Assembly (NCBI RefSeq): GCF_052056485.1
Contig: NZ_CP183948.1
Span: forward strand, 3,100,001-3,164,000
DNA: 64,000 nt
Reading direction: 5' to 3'
Origin: Paenibacillus_AQ nitricinens
GTDB taxonomy: Bacteria; Bacillota; Bacilli; Paenibacillales; Paenibacillaceae
The stretch's first letter is position 1. Every line of letters begins with the position of its first letter. Made by a program: the position numbers and the translations under genes. Of this stretch, positions 34,944-43,800 are shown piece after piece. Under the pieces are notes generated by a model. That model ran no database searches and had not been told where the DNA came from. It saw only the letters and a list, made by a program, of their open reading frames with translations.

Positions 34944-35677
34944 AATTATTTTGGACACTACTAAAAATAGAGGGTAAGCTTGTTTGGAAAGGCATGGATA
35001 TACTTATATTCGGGATCATACTCCCGATCATATTGGCGACTCTTTTTGGATATGTCATGAGTAAAGAAGTGCCAGCCAGCGGAACATCCATGTTTGAAAT
35101 CTCCTACCCTGCTGTCATTTGTATAGGGGTACTTGCAACTGGAGTGATGGGTGTACCCCTTACTATTGCTGACTATCGCCACCGGGGGATTTTAAAAAGA
35201 TTCCAAGTAACACCCGTGTCCCCTTTACACATATTATTTGCACAAGTCGTTATCCAGTTATCTTCAGCACTTGTTTCGTTTATTGGCGTAACTGCTGTAT
35301 ATACTTTATTATTTGATTATAAAATGGGCGGTTCATGGACAGTCTTTCTCCTCACATATGCATTTGTAGTGTGTGCGATGTACAGTATTGGGATTCTTAT
35401 CGGCAGTGTCGTTCCTGATCAAAAGTCTGCAAATTTATGGAGCTCAGTTGCCTACTTCACAATGCTTCTATTTTCGGGTGCGACGATTCCGTATGAGATT
35501 ATGCCACGATTTTTTCAATGGGTAATGGATATTTTACCACTTTCACATGGCATTCATTTACTAAAACAAGTTTCAATTGGAGAACCTATTCAGCACTTAT
35601 TCATTAGCATTATAATTCTTGGTTTATGTATATTGATTGGTATAGGCGGCGCTATCAAATTCTTTAAATGGAAGTGA
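34940..35677 (+). CDS. ABC-2 type permease
   Basis: 245-residue membrane protein with six hydrophobic segments (about 20-40, 55-75, 100-125, 132-155, 165-185 and 215-238). It has the ABC-2 layout, including a VGVPLTIADYRHRGILKR-like loop, which is conserved in drug exporters. ATG 34940 sits seven bases after GAGGAGG; the ATG at 34934 is too close. Partner of the ATPase at 34227. Confidence 0.82.
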   Translation: MKLFWTLLKIEGKLVWKGMDILIFGIILPIILATLFGYVMSKEVPASGTSMFEISYPAVICIGVLATGVMGVPLTIADYRHRGILKRFQVTPVSPLHILFAQVVIQLSSALVSFIGVTAVYTLLFDYKMGGSWTVFLLTYAFVVCAMYSIGILIGSVVPDQKSANLWSSVAYFTMLLFSGATIPYEIMPRFFQWVMDILPLSHGIHLLKQVSIGEPIQHLFISIIILGLCILIGIGGAIKFFKWK

Positions 35678-35690
35678 AGGTGGGATACGG

Positions 35691-36434
35691 ATGTATAGCA
35701 CCAAAGAAATCGCGAATCTTGTTAACGTACATCCGAATACCGTTCGCATTTATGAAGAGTGGAAGTATATTTCTCCAGTTCCTCGTACAGAGAATGGATA
35801 TCGAGTATTTTCAGAGCTCCATTTATTTCAGCTTCAAGTAGCAAGAACAGCTTTTCATTGTGAGATTATTCAAGGTCATAGTCGAGCAAAAGCACGTGCA
35901 ATTGCAGAAGCCAGTGGTAAAAGCGATTTCAAGCTGGCTTTTAAACTTGCTCATGTCTATTTGGCTCATCTTAAACAAGAATATCAATTAGCTTTAGAAG
36001 CGATTCAATTGGTTGAACAATGGCTCAGTGGCAAGGAATCATCGTCTAATCAAACCTATACTCGGAGTGAAGTCACTCAGTTATTGAATTTATCGCCTGA
36101 GATCCTACGCAACTGGGAAAGAAATGGTTTATTAACGGTTCCTAGACTACCGAATGGGTATCGCATTTATACTGAACGAGAATTAAACAGAATGAAGATT
36201 ATTCGTACATTGCGAGCAGCGCACTATTCAATGAATGCTATTCTTCGACTAATAAATACAGCTGAACACTCAAAGGAACTAAGCATCAAAGAAATATTAG
36301 ATACGCCTGGAGAGTTCGAAGATATTGTCACAGTAACGGATCGTTTAATTTATTCTCTAGAAGAAGCGATAGATAAAGCAAAAGAAGTTATTCAACTGTT
36401 AGAGACCAAAATCATGTATGATTTCCCGCGCTAA
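35691..36434 (+). CDS. MerR-type regulator with two HTH domains
   Basis: 247 residues containing two MerR-like winged helices. One is at the N-terminus (STKEIANLVNVHPNTVRIYE, then NGYRVFS) and one in the centre (YTRSEVTQLLNLSPEILRNWE, then NGYRIYTE). A coiled C-terminal part follows, where MerR proteins dimerise. Classical MerR proteins have one HTH and bind as dimers; here one chain may recognise both half-sites or two different sites. It closes the exporter operon (13 bases after the permease), so drug-responsive control of the operon is likely. Confidence 0.82.
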   Translation: MYSTKEIANLVNVHPNTVRIYEEWKYISPVPRTENGYRVFSELHLFQLQVARTAFHCEIIQGHSRAKARAIAEASGKSDFKLAFKLAHVYLAHLKQEYQLALEAIQLVEQWLSGKESSSNQTYTRSEVTQLLNLSPEILRNWERNGLLTVPRLPNGYRIYTERELNRMKIIRTLRAAHYSMNAILRLINTAEHSKELSIKEILDTPGEFEDIVTVTDRLIYSLEEAIDKAKEVIQLLETKIMYDFPR

Positions 36435-36435
36435 G

Positions 36436-36464
36436 TTGACAAGTAACGGCATGCGTTTTAAACT
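36436..36464 (+). promoter_or_regulatory. Probable promoter of the ABC-F leader
   Basis: TTGACA (36436-36441), 17-bp spacer, TAAACT (36459-36464). A GTAAC/GTTAC dyad flanks the spacer and -10. Confidence 0.5.
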
Positions 36465-36490
36465 GTTACCAAACGAAGGGATGGTTTAAC

Positions 36491-36577
36491 ATGATTCATG
36501 TAGAAACTGAAAAGTTATGTACAAGAGGCTGCTCTGAACAAACGGATACAAACGATGAAACGTTGTCCGGAGCTTAA
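36491..36577 (+). CDS. Candidate leader ORF (28 aa) upstream of the ABC-F gene
   Basis: ATG about 27 bases after the -10 box, encoding a 28-residue peptide with three charged/polar blocks and two cysteines, ending ETLSGA. The ribosome site is weak (GAAGGGATGG at some distance). Unknown family. It could be a regulatory leader peptide for ribosome-mediated attenuation of the downstream antibiotic-resistance-type gene; translation is unproven. Confidence 0.3.
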   Translation: MIHVETEKLCTRGCSEQTDTNDETLSGA

Positions 36578-36679
36578 TCAAAAGCGTAATGCTTTTATAT
36601 CATCGAAGGATAGTGGTCCAATTTAGTGTGAAATTTCATGCTTATTTGGTTATGCTATCTTTCGGTGTTAATGATTAAG

Positions 36680-36711
36680 AGGCTGTAGACAATTTTCGTC
36701 TACAGCCTTTT
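36680..36711 (+). terminator. Intrinsic terminator inside the ABC-F leader
   Basis: AGGCTGTAGAC/GTCTACAGCCT perfect stem, 7-nt loop, TTTTG. It lies 145 bases before the ABC-F start and after the candidate promoter. Confidence 0.8.
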
Positions 36712-36746
36712 GTGTTATAGTGCTCAGTTTCTACACTGACATTTGT

Positions 36747-36830
36747 ATGTTTGTGCCGTTCAATCGTGTACTGACAAGCAGAAGGCTTGCACCTAAAGGT
36801 GCAGTGTCTTCTGCTTTTTTGCGTTCTTAA
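36747..36830 (+). CDS. Candidate uORF overlapping the second ABC-F leader terminator (27 aa)
   Basis: ATG at 36747 opens a frame MFVPFNRVLTSRRLAPKG... through the terminator hairpin, ending at TAA 36830, 26 bases before the ABC-F start. No clear ribosome site is visible, so translation is uncertain; an in-frame GTG (36753) is an alternative. A ribosome in this ORF would disrupt the terminator stem, which is how antibiotic-responsive leaders of some ABC-F genes work. Confidence 0.3.
   Translation: MFVPFNRVLTSRRLAPKGAVSSAFLRS
36776..36820 (+). terminator. Attenuator-type terminator directly before the ABC-F gene
   Basis: Outer stem AAGCAGAAG/CTTCTGCTT with inner stem GCACCT/AGGTGC, then six T. 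It ends 36 bases before the ABC-F start codon. Confidence 0.85.
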
Positions 36831-36856
36831 TTAATTCCAGAAAAGAGGAATAGAAA

Positions 36857-38416
36857 ATGAGCTTACTTGAGGTTTCTAATTTATCACATGCCTTTGGAGA
36901 TAAGGTTCTATACAAGAATGTTTCTATGGAACTGTACAAGGGTGAGCATGTAGGCGTTGTTGGGCAGAACGGAACGGGGAAGAGTACGTTAATTAGCATT
37001 TTGACGGGCGAAGTGATCCCGGATGATGGAATGATAAAGTGGCAGCCCAATATTACAATCGGTCATCTCGATCAATACGCTGTCATGGACGGAAACCGTA
37101 CGGTTCATAATTATTTAAGACAGGCTTTCTCAGAATTATATGAGCTAGAACGAAAAATGAATGAGCTTTATGAAACGTGCGCTGTAACTGGCGACGAAAC
37201 GTTATTACAAAAGGCAGCAGACTACCAGGAACGCTTAGAAGCGCTAGACTATTATTCGATGGAGAGCAACATCAGTAAGCTGGTTACGGGTCTTGGGATT
37301 AACGCAATTGGAATTGACCGTCCCATCGAGCAATTAAGTGGGGGGCAACGGACGAAAGTTATACTGGCCAAGCTTTTACTTCAACAACCTGATGTGCTAT
37401 TGCTCGATGAACCAACCAATTATCTGGATAAGGAACATGTTAACTGGCTCGCTGAGTATCTGATTGCATTCAATCAAGCGTTCATTGTGGTATCTCATAA
37501 CTATGCCTTTCTCGATAAAATATCCACTAGTATTTGCGACATTGAGGGTGAAACGATTAAAAAATACCACGGGAAATACTCAGATTTTGTGAAGCAGAAG
37601 GAACATTTACGAGAGAGTCATATCCGGCAATATCATACACAGCAGAAAAAAATAGAAACCACTGAGCAATTCATTCGAAAAAACGGTGCAGGTGTTAATT
37701 CCAAAATTGCCCGTGGCCGCCAGAAACAGCTGGATAGGATGGAACGAATCGCTGCTCCGACATTTGTCTCCAAAGCGTCTATTCGCTTTAAGGAGCTTCC
37801 ATGCATGTCACAAGTGGCGCTTAAAGTGGATCACTTAGTCGTAGGTTACGATAAGCCTTTGTTGCCTAAATTGAAGTTCTCCATTCGCGGTGGACAAAAG
37901 CTCGTGATTACGGGGTTCAACGGAATCGGGAAATCAACATTGCTAAAGACGTTGGTTGGAGAGATCCAAGGGATTAGCGGTAGGTTTCAGTTCGCAGAAC
38001 AAATTAAAGTGGGTTATTTTGAACAAGATCTAACTTGGGAAGACGATACAATGACACCTATTCAGGTGATTTCAGCTTATGATCCCAAACTGACTGTAAA
38101 GGAGATACGTCGCTATCTAGCACAGTGTGTTGTTAAAGATAACCTTGTAATACAGTCAATACGTACACTCAGCGGCGGGGAGCAATCTAAAGTTAAGTTG
38201 TGCCTATTACTGCTTTCAGAATATAACTTTCTAATTATGGATGAGCCGACCAATCACTTAGATGCTGAAACAAAAGAAGCTTTACAGAAAGCTTTAATCC
38301 AATTTGGAGGATCTGTGATTCTTGTTTCTCATGAAGAACAGTTTTACCAGGGGTGGGTTGATGGTGTGCTTAACATAGGAGATGAAACCAGAAAAAATTT
38401 ACAGGTACTGCGGTGA
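36857..38416 (+). CDS. ABC-F ATPase (ribosome-acting, possible antibiotic resistance)
   Basis: 519 residues with two ABC domains and no membrane segments. Walker A GQNGTGKST (about 35-43) and GFNGIGKST; signatures LSGGQRTK and LSGGEQSK; Walker B LLLDEPTNYLD and LIMDEPTNHLD. The interdomain linker is a charged helical arm. ABC-F proteins bind the ribosome E site; some confer resistance to lincosamide, pleuromutilin or streptogramin drugs, others are housekeeping translation factors. The leader with two terminators and uORFs favours an antibiotic-inducible type. I cannot assign a named subfamily. Confidence 0.88.
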   Translation: MSLLEVSNLSHAFGDKVLYKNVSMELYKGEHVGVVGQNGTGKSTLISILTGEVIPDDGMIKWQPNITIGHLDQYAVMDGNRTVHNYLRQAFSELYELERKMNELYETCAVTGDETLLQKAADYQERLEALDYYSMESNISKLVTGLGINAIGIDRPIEQLSGGQRTKVILAKLLLQQPDVLLLDEPTNYLDKEHVNWLAEYLIAFNQAFIVVSHNYAFLDKISTSICDIEGETIKKYHGKYSDFVKQKEHLRESHIRQYHTQQKKIETTEQFIRKNGAGVNSKIARGRQKQLDRMERIAAPTFVSKASIRFKELPCMSQVALKVDHLVVGYDKPLLPKLKFSIRGGQKLVITGFNGIGKSTLLKTLVGEIQGISGRFQFAEQIKVGYFEQDLTWEDDTMTPIQVISAYDPKLTVKEIRRYLAQCVVKDNLVIQSIRTLSGGEQSKVKLCLLLLSEYNFLIMDEPTNHLDAETKEALQKALIQFGGSVILVSHEEQFYQGWVDGVLNIGDETRKNLQVLR

Positions 38417-38460
38417 TCAATTCGTATAGTTTGTACTTAAACGATATGGTTAAATAACAG

Positions 38461-38497
38461 AGTAGGTCTTCAATATAATTGAAGATCTACTTTTTTT
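38461..38497 (+). terminator. Intrinsic terminator of the ABC-F gene
   Basis: AGTAGGTCTTCAAT/ATTGAAGATCTACT, 3-nt loop, T run; one mismatch. Confidence 0.88.
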
Positions 38498-38564
38498 GGA
38501 TAAAAGTGAGAGTTTTTCTGATAGGAATCGTCTATACAGTATCGTGCTTCAAGGAGGCTTTAAG

Positions 38565-39155
38565 GTGAAAGGACATGTACCAAAAGTTGGAAAAGAGGAA
38601 GAAAGGCAATGGATCCTAAACGTTCTGGATGGGCAAAAGGAAGACTATTCGTACCTTGTGAATCGATATAAGAATAAAATTTATGGCCTTTTGAGAGGAA
38701 TGGGGGCCGATCATCAAGACGCGCAAGACATCACTCAGGAAACTTTTATAAAAGCTTATCGTAAGCTAGCCTCACATGATCTGGATAAAAACTTTGCGGC
38801 TTGGCTGTATACGATCGCGACTAATTTACTGAAGGATTTGTGGAAAAAAACTCGTCCTATAGCGAGCTTACCAGACGATCTTGCTGAACTATCTCTTTCA
38901 GATAATCCAGAAGAAGAATTCATTCGATCGGAGCATCGCACAGAGCTGCATCAGTTAATGCAGAAGCTACCGCCTAATTATCGTACGACTTTGCTGCTTC
39001 GTTACACCAATGATTTAAGCTATGAAGAAATGTGTACGCTCTTAGAGGTTCCTTTAAGTAAGATCCAAAATGATCTTTATCGTGCAAAACAGCGATTGAA
39101 GCAAATCATGACACACCAGGAGGTGAAGAGCGATGAAGTGCTTAAGTCCATTTGA
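38565..39155 (+). CDS. ECF-type RNA polymerase sigma factor
   Basis: 196 residues with sigma region 2 (YSYLVNRYKNKIYGLLRGM, DAQDITQETFIKAYRKL, FAAWLYTIATNLLKD) and region 4 (LPPNYRTTLLLRYTNDLSYEEM, SKIQNDLYRAKQRLKQ). It directs core polymerase to a stress regulon, kept inactive by the anti-sigma encoded next (23-base overlap). I took GTG 38565 behind AAGGAGG; a frame from 38496 overlaps the preceding terminator. The signal is not apparent. Confidence 0.92.
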   Translation: MKGHVPKVGKEEERQWILNVLDGQKEDYSYLVNRYKNKIYGLLRGMGADHQDAQDITQETFIKAYRKLASHDLDKNFAAWLYTIATNLLKDLWKKTRPIASLPDDLAELSLSDNPEEEFIRSEHRTELHQLMQKLPPNYRTTLLLRYTNDLSYEEMCTLLEVPLSKIQNDLYRAKQRLKQIMTHQEVKSDEVLKSI

Positions 39156-40758
39156 GATCGAGCAATACATCCTAAATACACCCACCTTACGGTCTTTGGA
39201 GGTCACTGACCACGTTGCTGCTTGTGCGCATTGCAATTTAATCTATCATACGCTATTGGAAGAACAAGGGGAGTGGTCGCAAGCTTTGTTTGAGGAGAAG
39301 TTACCAGATTCCTTTACGGCTCAAGTTATGGCTTCAATAGAATTTGTTGAACTAGAGAAAGTAAAGGTTCCTGACAGGAAGCGAAAGAACCCGAAGCTTA
39401 AGAGGTTACTGAGATTAACCATGGGTGCGGCTTTATTACTGGTTGTACTAAGTGCCGCGATTTTATATTCTGTACCCACACTGGCAGATACGTTACGTTC
39501 TCTTTTTGTAAAAGATAATGTGGACATTGGCCTTTTACGAGCACAAGAATTTGGGTTGGTAGAACATCCTAATATTAAGGTGAAGGATAAAGGCTATACG
39601 GTCAAAATAGATGAAGCAGTGGCAGATCCTACGCGGGTAATTGTTGCTCTACAGTTGTTCGGACCTGATGGGAAGCATGAGAAAAAGAGGTTAGTCCTAA
39701 ATGAAGGAAACAGTATTGCGATTAAAGATGATCAAGGGAAGATTTTAGGGAAGTTATCTGATATTGGATTTACCAATGACTTTTACTATTTGATTGTTAA
39801 TTTTTCTGAACCTTTGCAAACCGATCGAATTACGGTCGATGGTCATATTACTGAATTGGGAAATGTACGAAATAACATCCCTCTTCTTAAAGGAGATTGG
39901 AACTTCAATTTTTCAATGGATATGACAGAAGCGAATAAACAAACGACCTCCATGCCACTAACGGGTAGCTACACCTCCCCAGACGGTTTAACTGTGACCT
40001 TGAAAAAATTAACTCATATGGTGCAAGGTGTTCGTTTTGAATTTGATACGGAGTTGAGTGAAGAGGCGCTAAACCGTTCTCCGGGTGAACTATGGAAGCA
40101 GCAAGGGCTGAAATTTCATTTCGAGGATGAGCAAGGGGAAGAGATTCATAGTGTAAATGCTAGGAAATTACCAAATAAGGACAGTGTGATGGCTTTCTCA
40201 AGTACCCCAGGAGAAAAACCAGGACAAATACATTGGAGCTATATGTTTAAATATTTACCGCAGGATATGCCATATACTTTTGTTTTCGATGGGTATTCTA
40301 TTCCAGAGGTGGATGGTTCTAGTGTGCAATTTGAGCCAGCGAAACTGAAAGAACATCCAATACCCTTTGCATTTGATGGGGATGAGCTGATGTTAAATGA
40401 TTTTACGGTGGAGTCGTCTCCTGATGCGAATGTATCAGCGAAGGAAGGGGCATTACATTTTAGTGGAAGAATGAGAAATGAGTTTATGAATGATGAATGG
40501 GTAATCAAGACAACGGACGACAAGGATTACAAACTTACTAAACAAGGAGCATTTTCTATTAAAGGCTCTGGATGGAAGGATGGTTATATTGTAATTGTTC
40601 AATCTCAATCAAATAACCAAAAGAAATATTTTGAATTCCGTGCCGAAGGACTAACAAAGATCCCTGATCAGCTTCAATTAATACGCACAATAGTCAACCG
40701 GTTGTATACCAATGTAGACTGGTCCGTTCCTATCATGGAAGCTAGCAAAAAGCAGTGA
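39133..40758 (+). CDS. Anti-sigma factor with ZAS motif and DUF4179-like outer domain
   Basis: 541 residues. The N-terminal zinc-binding anti-sigma motif HVAACAHC has His27, Cys31 and Cys34. A basic juxtamembrane stretch comes before one membrane helix (about 92-113). A large extracytoplasmic region of beta-rich repeats (DUF4179-like, with repeated IKDDQGK-type turns) should be the sensor. It sequesters the sigma factor at the membrane until an envelope signal releases it. Overlaps the sigma gene by 23 bases. Confidence 0.85.
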   Translation: MKCLSPFEIEQYILNTPTLRSLEVTDHVAACAHCNLIYHTLLEEQGEWSQALFEEKLPDSFTAQVMASIEFVELEKVKVPDRKRKNPKLKRLLRLTMGAALLLVVLSAAILYSVPTLADTLRSLFVKDNVDIGLLRAQEFGLVEHPNIKVKDKGYTVKIDEAVADPTRVIVALQLFGPDGKHEKKRLVLNEGNSIAIKDDQGKILGKLSDIGFTNDFYYLIVNFSEPLQTDRITVDGHITELGNVRNNIPLLKGDWNFNFSMDMTEANKQTTSMPLTGSYTSPDGLTVTLKKLTHMVQGVRFEFDTELSEEALNRSPGELWKQQGLKFHFEDEQGEEIHSVNARKLPNKDSVMAFSSTPGEKPGQIHWSYMFKYLPQDMPYTFVFDGYSIPEVDGSSVQFEPAKLKEHPIPFAFDGDELMLNDFTVESSPDANVSAKEGALHFSGRMRNEFMNDEWVIKTTDDKDYKLTKQGAFSIKGSGWKDGYIVIVQSQSNNQKKYFEFRAEGLTKIPDQLQLIRTIVNRLYTNVDWSVPIMEASKKQ

Positions 40759-40847
40759 AATCAATTATTTACCTTCCGGATTGTACAAGCAGATAGAAGC
40801 TCTGTCGCATCTCTTATACTATCACAATCGAAAAGAGGTGGTAGTAT

Positions 40848-41075
40848 ATGACTGCAGCAGAGAAGAGAAGAATTCAAAGAGCTTTGAATGCTTTGCGTAA
40901 GCAAAGAGTGGTTCTGAAGGAAAGTCTTAAAAGAATTGAAGCATTGCTTTGCAGATTACCTATGGGTAGTCGTGAAAGATTTGAATTATTAGCAGTAAGA
41001 GATTCAATCGTAGAAGCGCTTCGACTGAATGCTATAGCTATAAGAAATTTAAAAGACGTTACTTGTGCTTGTTAA
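40848..41075 (+). CDS. Hypothetical 75-aa basic helical protein
   Basis: Unrecognised small protein, predicted all-helical, rich in Arg/Lys and Leu, with three cysteines (one in the middle, CAC at the end). The AAGAGGTGG ribosome site and ATG are well placed, so translation is likely. It could be a small spore or coiled-coil protein, but nothing supports a role. 89 bases after the anti-sigma gene. Confidence 0.6.
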   Translation: MTAAEKRRIQRALNALRKQRVVLKESLKRIEALLCRLPMGSRERFELLAVRDSIVEALRLNAIAIRNLKDVTCAC

Positions 41076-41204
41076 TTCGTTGAACTTCTGAATCTTCTGA
41101 TCCTTGTATCAACGATCAAAGTAAAGCTTTTTCTTGTCACATTAGGAGGATACTGTTTTTCTTTCTTATTGATCTGACGGGTAACGATAGCTCAATAAAC
41201 ACGA

Positions 41205-41243
41205 TAAGGCAGCCGGTCAGTCAATGTGATCGGCTGCCTTTAT
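41205..41243 (+). terminator. Intrinsic terminator
   Basis: AAGGCAGCCGGTCA pairs with TGATCGGCTGCCTTT around a GTCAATG loop. Confidence 0.82.
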
Positions 41244-41398
41244 TCAGCAAACGGGCAGGATAGTTGAAGTTCAAACGCGGGAAAACGTATCATAAATAGG
41301 GCTTAGCCCCTATACCTAATAAAATACTATAAAGGATATGGAAGATGGGACAGAGGGGCCTTTTTTGCGAAACAAGAGATATATACATGGGTCTGTGA

Positions 41399-41416
41399 AG
41401 TTTACAATAGTAAACT
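41399..41416. promoter_or_regulatory. Candidate operator before the serine hydrolase gene
   Basis: Perfect palindrome AGTTTAC-AATA-GTAAACT, 111 bases before the start codon. No adjacent regulator gene is visible. Confidence 0.45.
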
Positions 41417-41526
41417 AATCATTGAACGTCTAGCATTAAGTATAATGGAACGACGAATTAGGCAGATAAGGCGTACTGCGGGTTGTTTATATTATCCTCG
41501 CATAATTTTTTCGAAATGGAGAGTTT

Positions 41527-42978
41527 ATGAAAAAGTCTATTGTTTTTGTATTAACGATACTTATATTATTCTCAGGATTCGCAGCACAAAGTTATGCGTC
41601 GTTGTCAGATACGCAATCTGGGGCAATACAAGCGTTGCTGGATGATGCCAGTCGTATATCAGGTGTGCCGGGAATGTCAATCTCTATACTTGCTGATGAT
41701 GAAGTGTTCTACTTTTCTTCCGGGTATGCAGACCGTGAAAGTGGGGTGTCTGCAAGTGAAAATACACTATATGAGTTGGCCTCGGTCAGTAAAGCCTTTA
41801 CCGGCATGGGTATTCTGCTGTTGGAGGAACAAGGGCTACTGTCAATGACTGACACTGTCCAAAAATATTTACCTTGGTTTACGTTAAAGTATCAAGGGGA
41901 ACCTGTTGATATGCAAAGCCTTACACTCAATAACTTTCTTCACCATACTAGCGGCCTAACAAATGTTAGGCATTCTCAAAATATTCCACAAGGCAATACA
42001 CCAGATTTGCTGCAAAAGACTGTGGAAATGCTGGTAGATGCTGAGTTGGCGTTCCCTCCCGGTGAACAGTATAGCTATGGGACCGTTAATTATGACGTAT
42101 TGGGTTTGGTTATTGAGATTGTGTCTGGACAAAGATATGAAGACTTTATGAGGGAACAGGTATTTCAGCCGTTAGGTCTTCACCAGACGTATGTTTATAA
42201 AGAAGATGCTCAAGCCACCGGACAGATGGCACAGGGCTACCGTTCCTCCTTTTTTATGACAACTCCATATAACGCGCCGGATTATTCCGGGAATAAACCC
42301 GCAGGCTACATCATTTCTTGTACAAAAGATATGGCGCGTTGGATGGGCATACAGATGGGTATTGTGCAGGACATACCCGAAATATTCCATACGGTTATCG
42401 AAAAGTCACATCAGGGGGATATGTCTGTTCCGGCTGTAAACGAAATGTATTATGCGGCGGGCTGGTCGGTAAACGCCAACCAAACGATTATAGAGCACCC
42501 AGGGGGCAATCCCAATTTTGGAACCGAAGTGATCATACTGCCAAATGAACGAACAGCCGTCTGCTTGCTGACCAACGGCGCAAATATCAATAGAAGCATG
42601 GTACTAAAAGTTAAAGATATATTAGACGGCAATCTAACGCAGTCATATGAAATAAGCGGCATACAGCTTTTGGACATCATTTTATCGTCTACCACAATTA
42701 TTCTTTGCTTATTGGCCGTTCTGTTCTTTCTCTTAGGATTACATAGAAGGAAAACGAATGAGCGGCAGCCAATGACAAAAAAGCGAATAATCGTAACAGC
42801 TATTTTGCTGATTGCTACGATTGCCCTATGTATAATGTGCTGTGTATTAGATTGGCCAACGATACTTATTTGGCAAACATATAGTATTCTTACAGCTCTG
42901 ATTTCGTCGGCATTATTAACAGCAAGCATAACATGGTTAGTATACACTCACCGATATAATGCCTCGATCCGAAAATAA
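41527..42978 (+). CDS. Class C beta-lactamase-like serine hydrolase with C-terminal membrane helices
   Basis: 483 residues: signal peptide (1-24), then a penicillin-binding/esterase domain. The catalytic SxxK is SVSK (Ser86, Lys89), with YSYGTVNY near 180-187 in the YxN position and HPGG replacing KTG. About 110 residues at the C-terminus add three membrane helices, so the domain is tethered outside the cell. Members act as D-amino-acid peptidases or esterases and rarely as true beta-lactamases. Monocistronic, with a palindrome upstream. Confidence 0.88.
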   Translation: MKKSIVFVLTILILFSGFAAQSYASLSDTQSGAIQALLDDASRISGVPGMSISILADDEVFYFSSGYADRESGVSASENTLYELASVSKAFTGMGILLLEEQGLLSMTDTVQKYLPWFTLKYQGEPVDMQSLTLNNFLHHTSGLTNVRHSQNIPQGNTPDLLQKTVEMLVDAELAFPPGEQYSYGTVNYDVLGLVIEIVSGQRYEDFMREQVFQPLGLHQTYVYKEDAQATGQMAQGYRSSFFMTTPYNAPDYSGNKPAGYIISCTKDMARWMGIQMGIVQDIPEIFHTVIEKSHQGDMSVPAVNEMYYAAGWSVNANQTIIEHPGGNPNFGTEVIILPNERTAVCLLTNGANINRSMVLKVKDILDGNLTQSYEISGIQLLDIILSSTTIILCLLAVLFFLLGLHRRKTNERQPMTKKRIIVTAILLIATIALCIMCCVLDWPTILIWQTYSILTALISSALLTASITWLVYTHRYNASIRK

Positions 42979-43076
42979 GCATTTTGTTCGTTCGCTTTAT
43001 TGGTAAAATGCGTATAGCGTATATTGTTTGGTACAGCGGAAAGTAGAGTTACGAATAACACAGGAAGAATTAAACT

Positions 43077-43172
43077 ATACTCAACTGCTTTCTTGTCTAC
43101 CGCTTCTAACACTTGACGAGGCGTTTTAGTACCTGCTATGATTTCTTGAATACCTGAAGTCATCCCTTTCAA
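43077..43172 (-). pseudogene. Possible remnant of an extracellular solute-binding protein C-terminus
   Basis: Minus-strand frame whose first 32 codons read TSGIQEIIAGTKTPRQVLEAV..., resembling the final helix of ABC sugar-binding proteins (IL.GTKTPE.VL). It lacks the rest of the protein and continues into unrelated sequence to 42948. Likely a decayed fragment. Similarity is by eye only. Confidence 0.4.
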
Positions 43173-43287
43173 AAAAAGAGGTACCTCCTTTATTATCGAC
43201 CCGTTGAATTACAAGCGATAGCGGATACATGGAGGATGTAATCTCAAATCTCATACATTAAAAGAGACAGTTTTGAGGAGTATTCGT

Positions 43288-43767
43288 ATGGAACATAAAT
43301 TAACCTTAATTAATGTTTTTGCCGGCATAAATTCAGAGGAAGCAGTCTTTGAAGAGCTTCCTGCAGAATGCATAAGCGATAAAATATTCAAATTATGTGC
43401 ATCTCCTGGGCTGGCCCTAGGGCTTGCGAAAGGAGATACAATAAAACTCCATCCCAATGGAGAGTTTGAATTAATAAAACATGGTGGAAACTTCTGCATT
43501 CAAATTTACAAAGAGGAGCTTGTTAAAGAAAAGATAGAGACAGCGGAATCTATAGTCAAACGAGAGCTTTCCGGTTCTTTAGATGGATTTCATAATGGCT
43601 CGCTTGCCTTCACCGCGCCCATCAGGAATGGATTTCATGCCACCAATAAGGTCTTCAATGTAATTAGAGATTTATTAGAATCGGAGTACTATTACTCTAA
43701 TATTTACGAATATCCATATAACTTTGACGATGAAGAGTTAGTTAGCTGGGCTAGAGATCTGGATTAA
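43288..43767 (+). CDS. DUF4265-like protein
   Basis: 159 residues. The N-terminal half resembles DUF4265: a short strand VFEELPAE, then SPGLALGLAKGDTIKLHPNGEF, matching the 'glalGD.v.v' turn. The acidic C-terminal half contains Tyr-rich YYYSNIYEYPYNFDDEELVSW. Starts at ATG 43288 with TGAGGAG; an upstream in-frame ATG (43273) lacks a site. Family function is unknown, though members occur near toxin-immunity genes. Located beside a remnant-rich stretch. Confidence 0.6.
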   Translation: MEHKLTLINVFAGINSEEAVFEELPAECISDKIFKLCASPGLALGLAKGDTIKLHPNGEFELIKHGGNFCIQIYKEELVKEKIETAESIVKRELSGSLDGFHNGSLAFTAPIRNGFHATNKVFNVIRDLLESEYYYSNIYEYPYNFDDEELVSWARDLD

Positions 43768-43800
43768 TCGCTTTAAAATATCAGTTCTCCGTTTTTACTA

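Larger units (their letters stand above)
41076..41526. other. Intergenic region with terminator and palindrome
   Basis: 451 bases without a convincing gene. It holds an intrinsic terminator at about 41205-41243 (AGGCAGCCG/CGGCTGCCTTT) and an 18-bp palindrome at 41399-41416. A GC-rich hairpin-like stretch lies at 41310-41375 (GGGGCC followed by TTTTTT). The short frame from 41445 has no ribosome site and shadows the next gene's leader. Confidence 0.6.
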
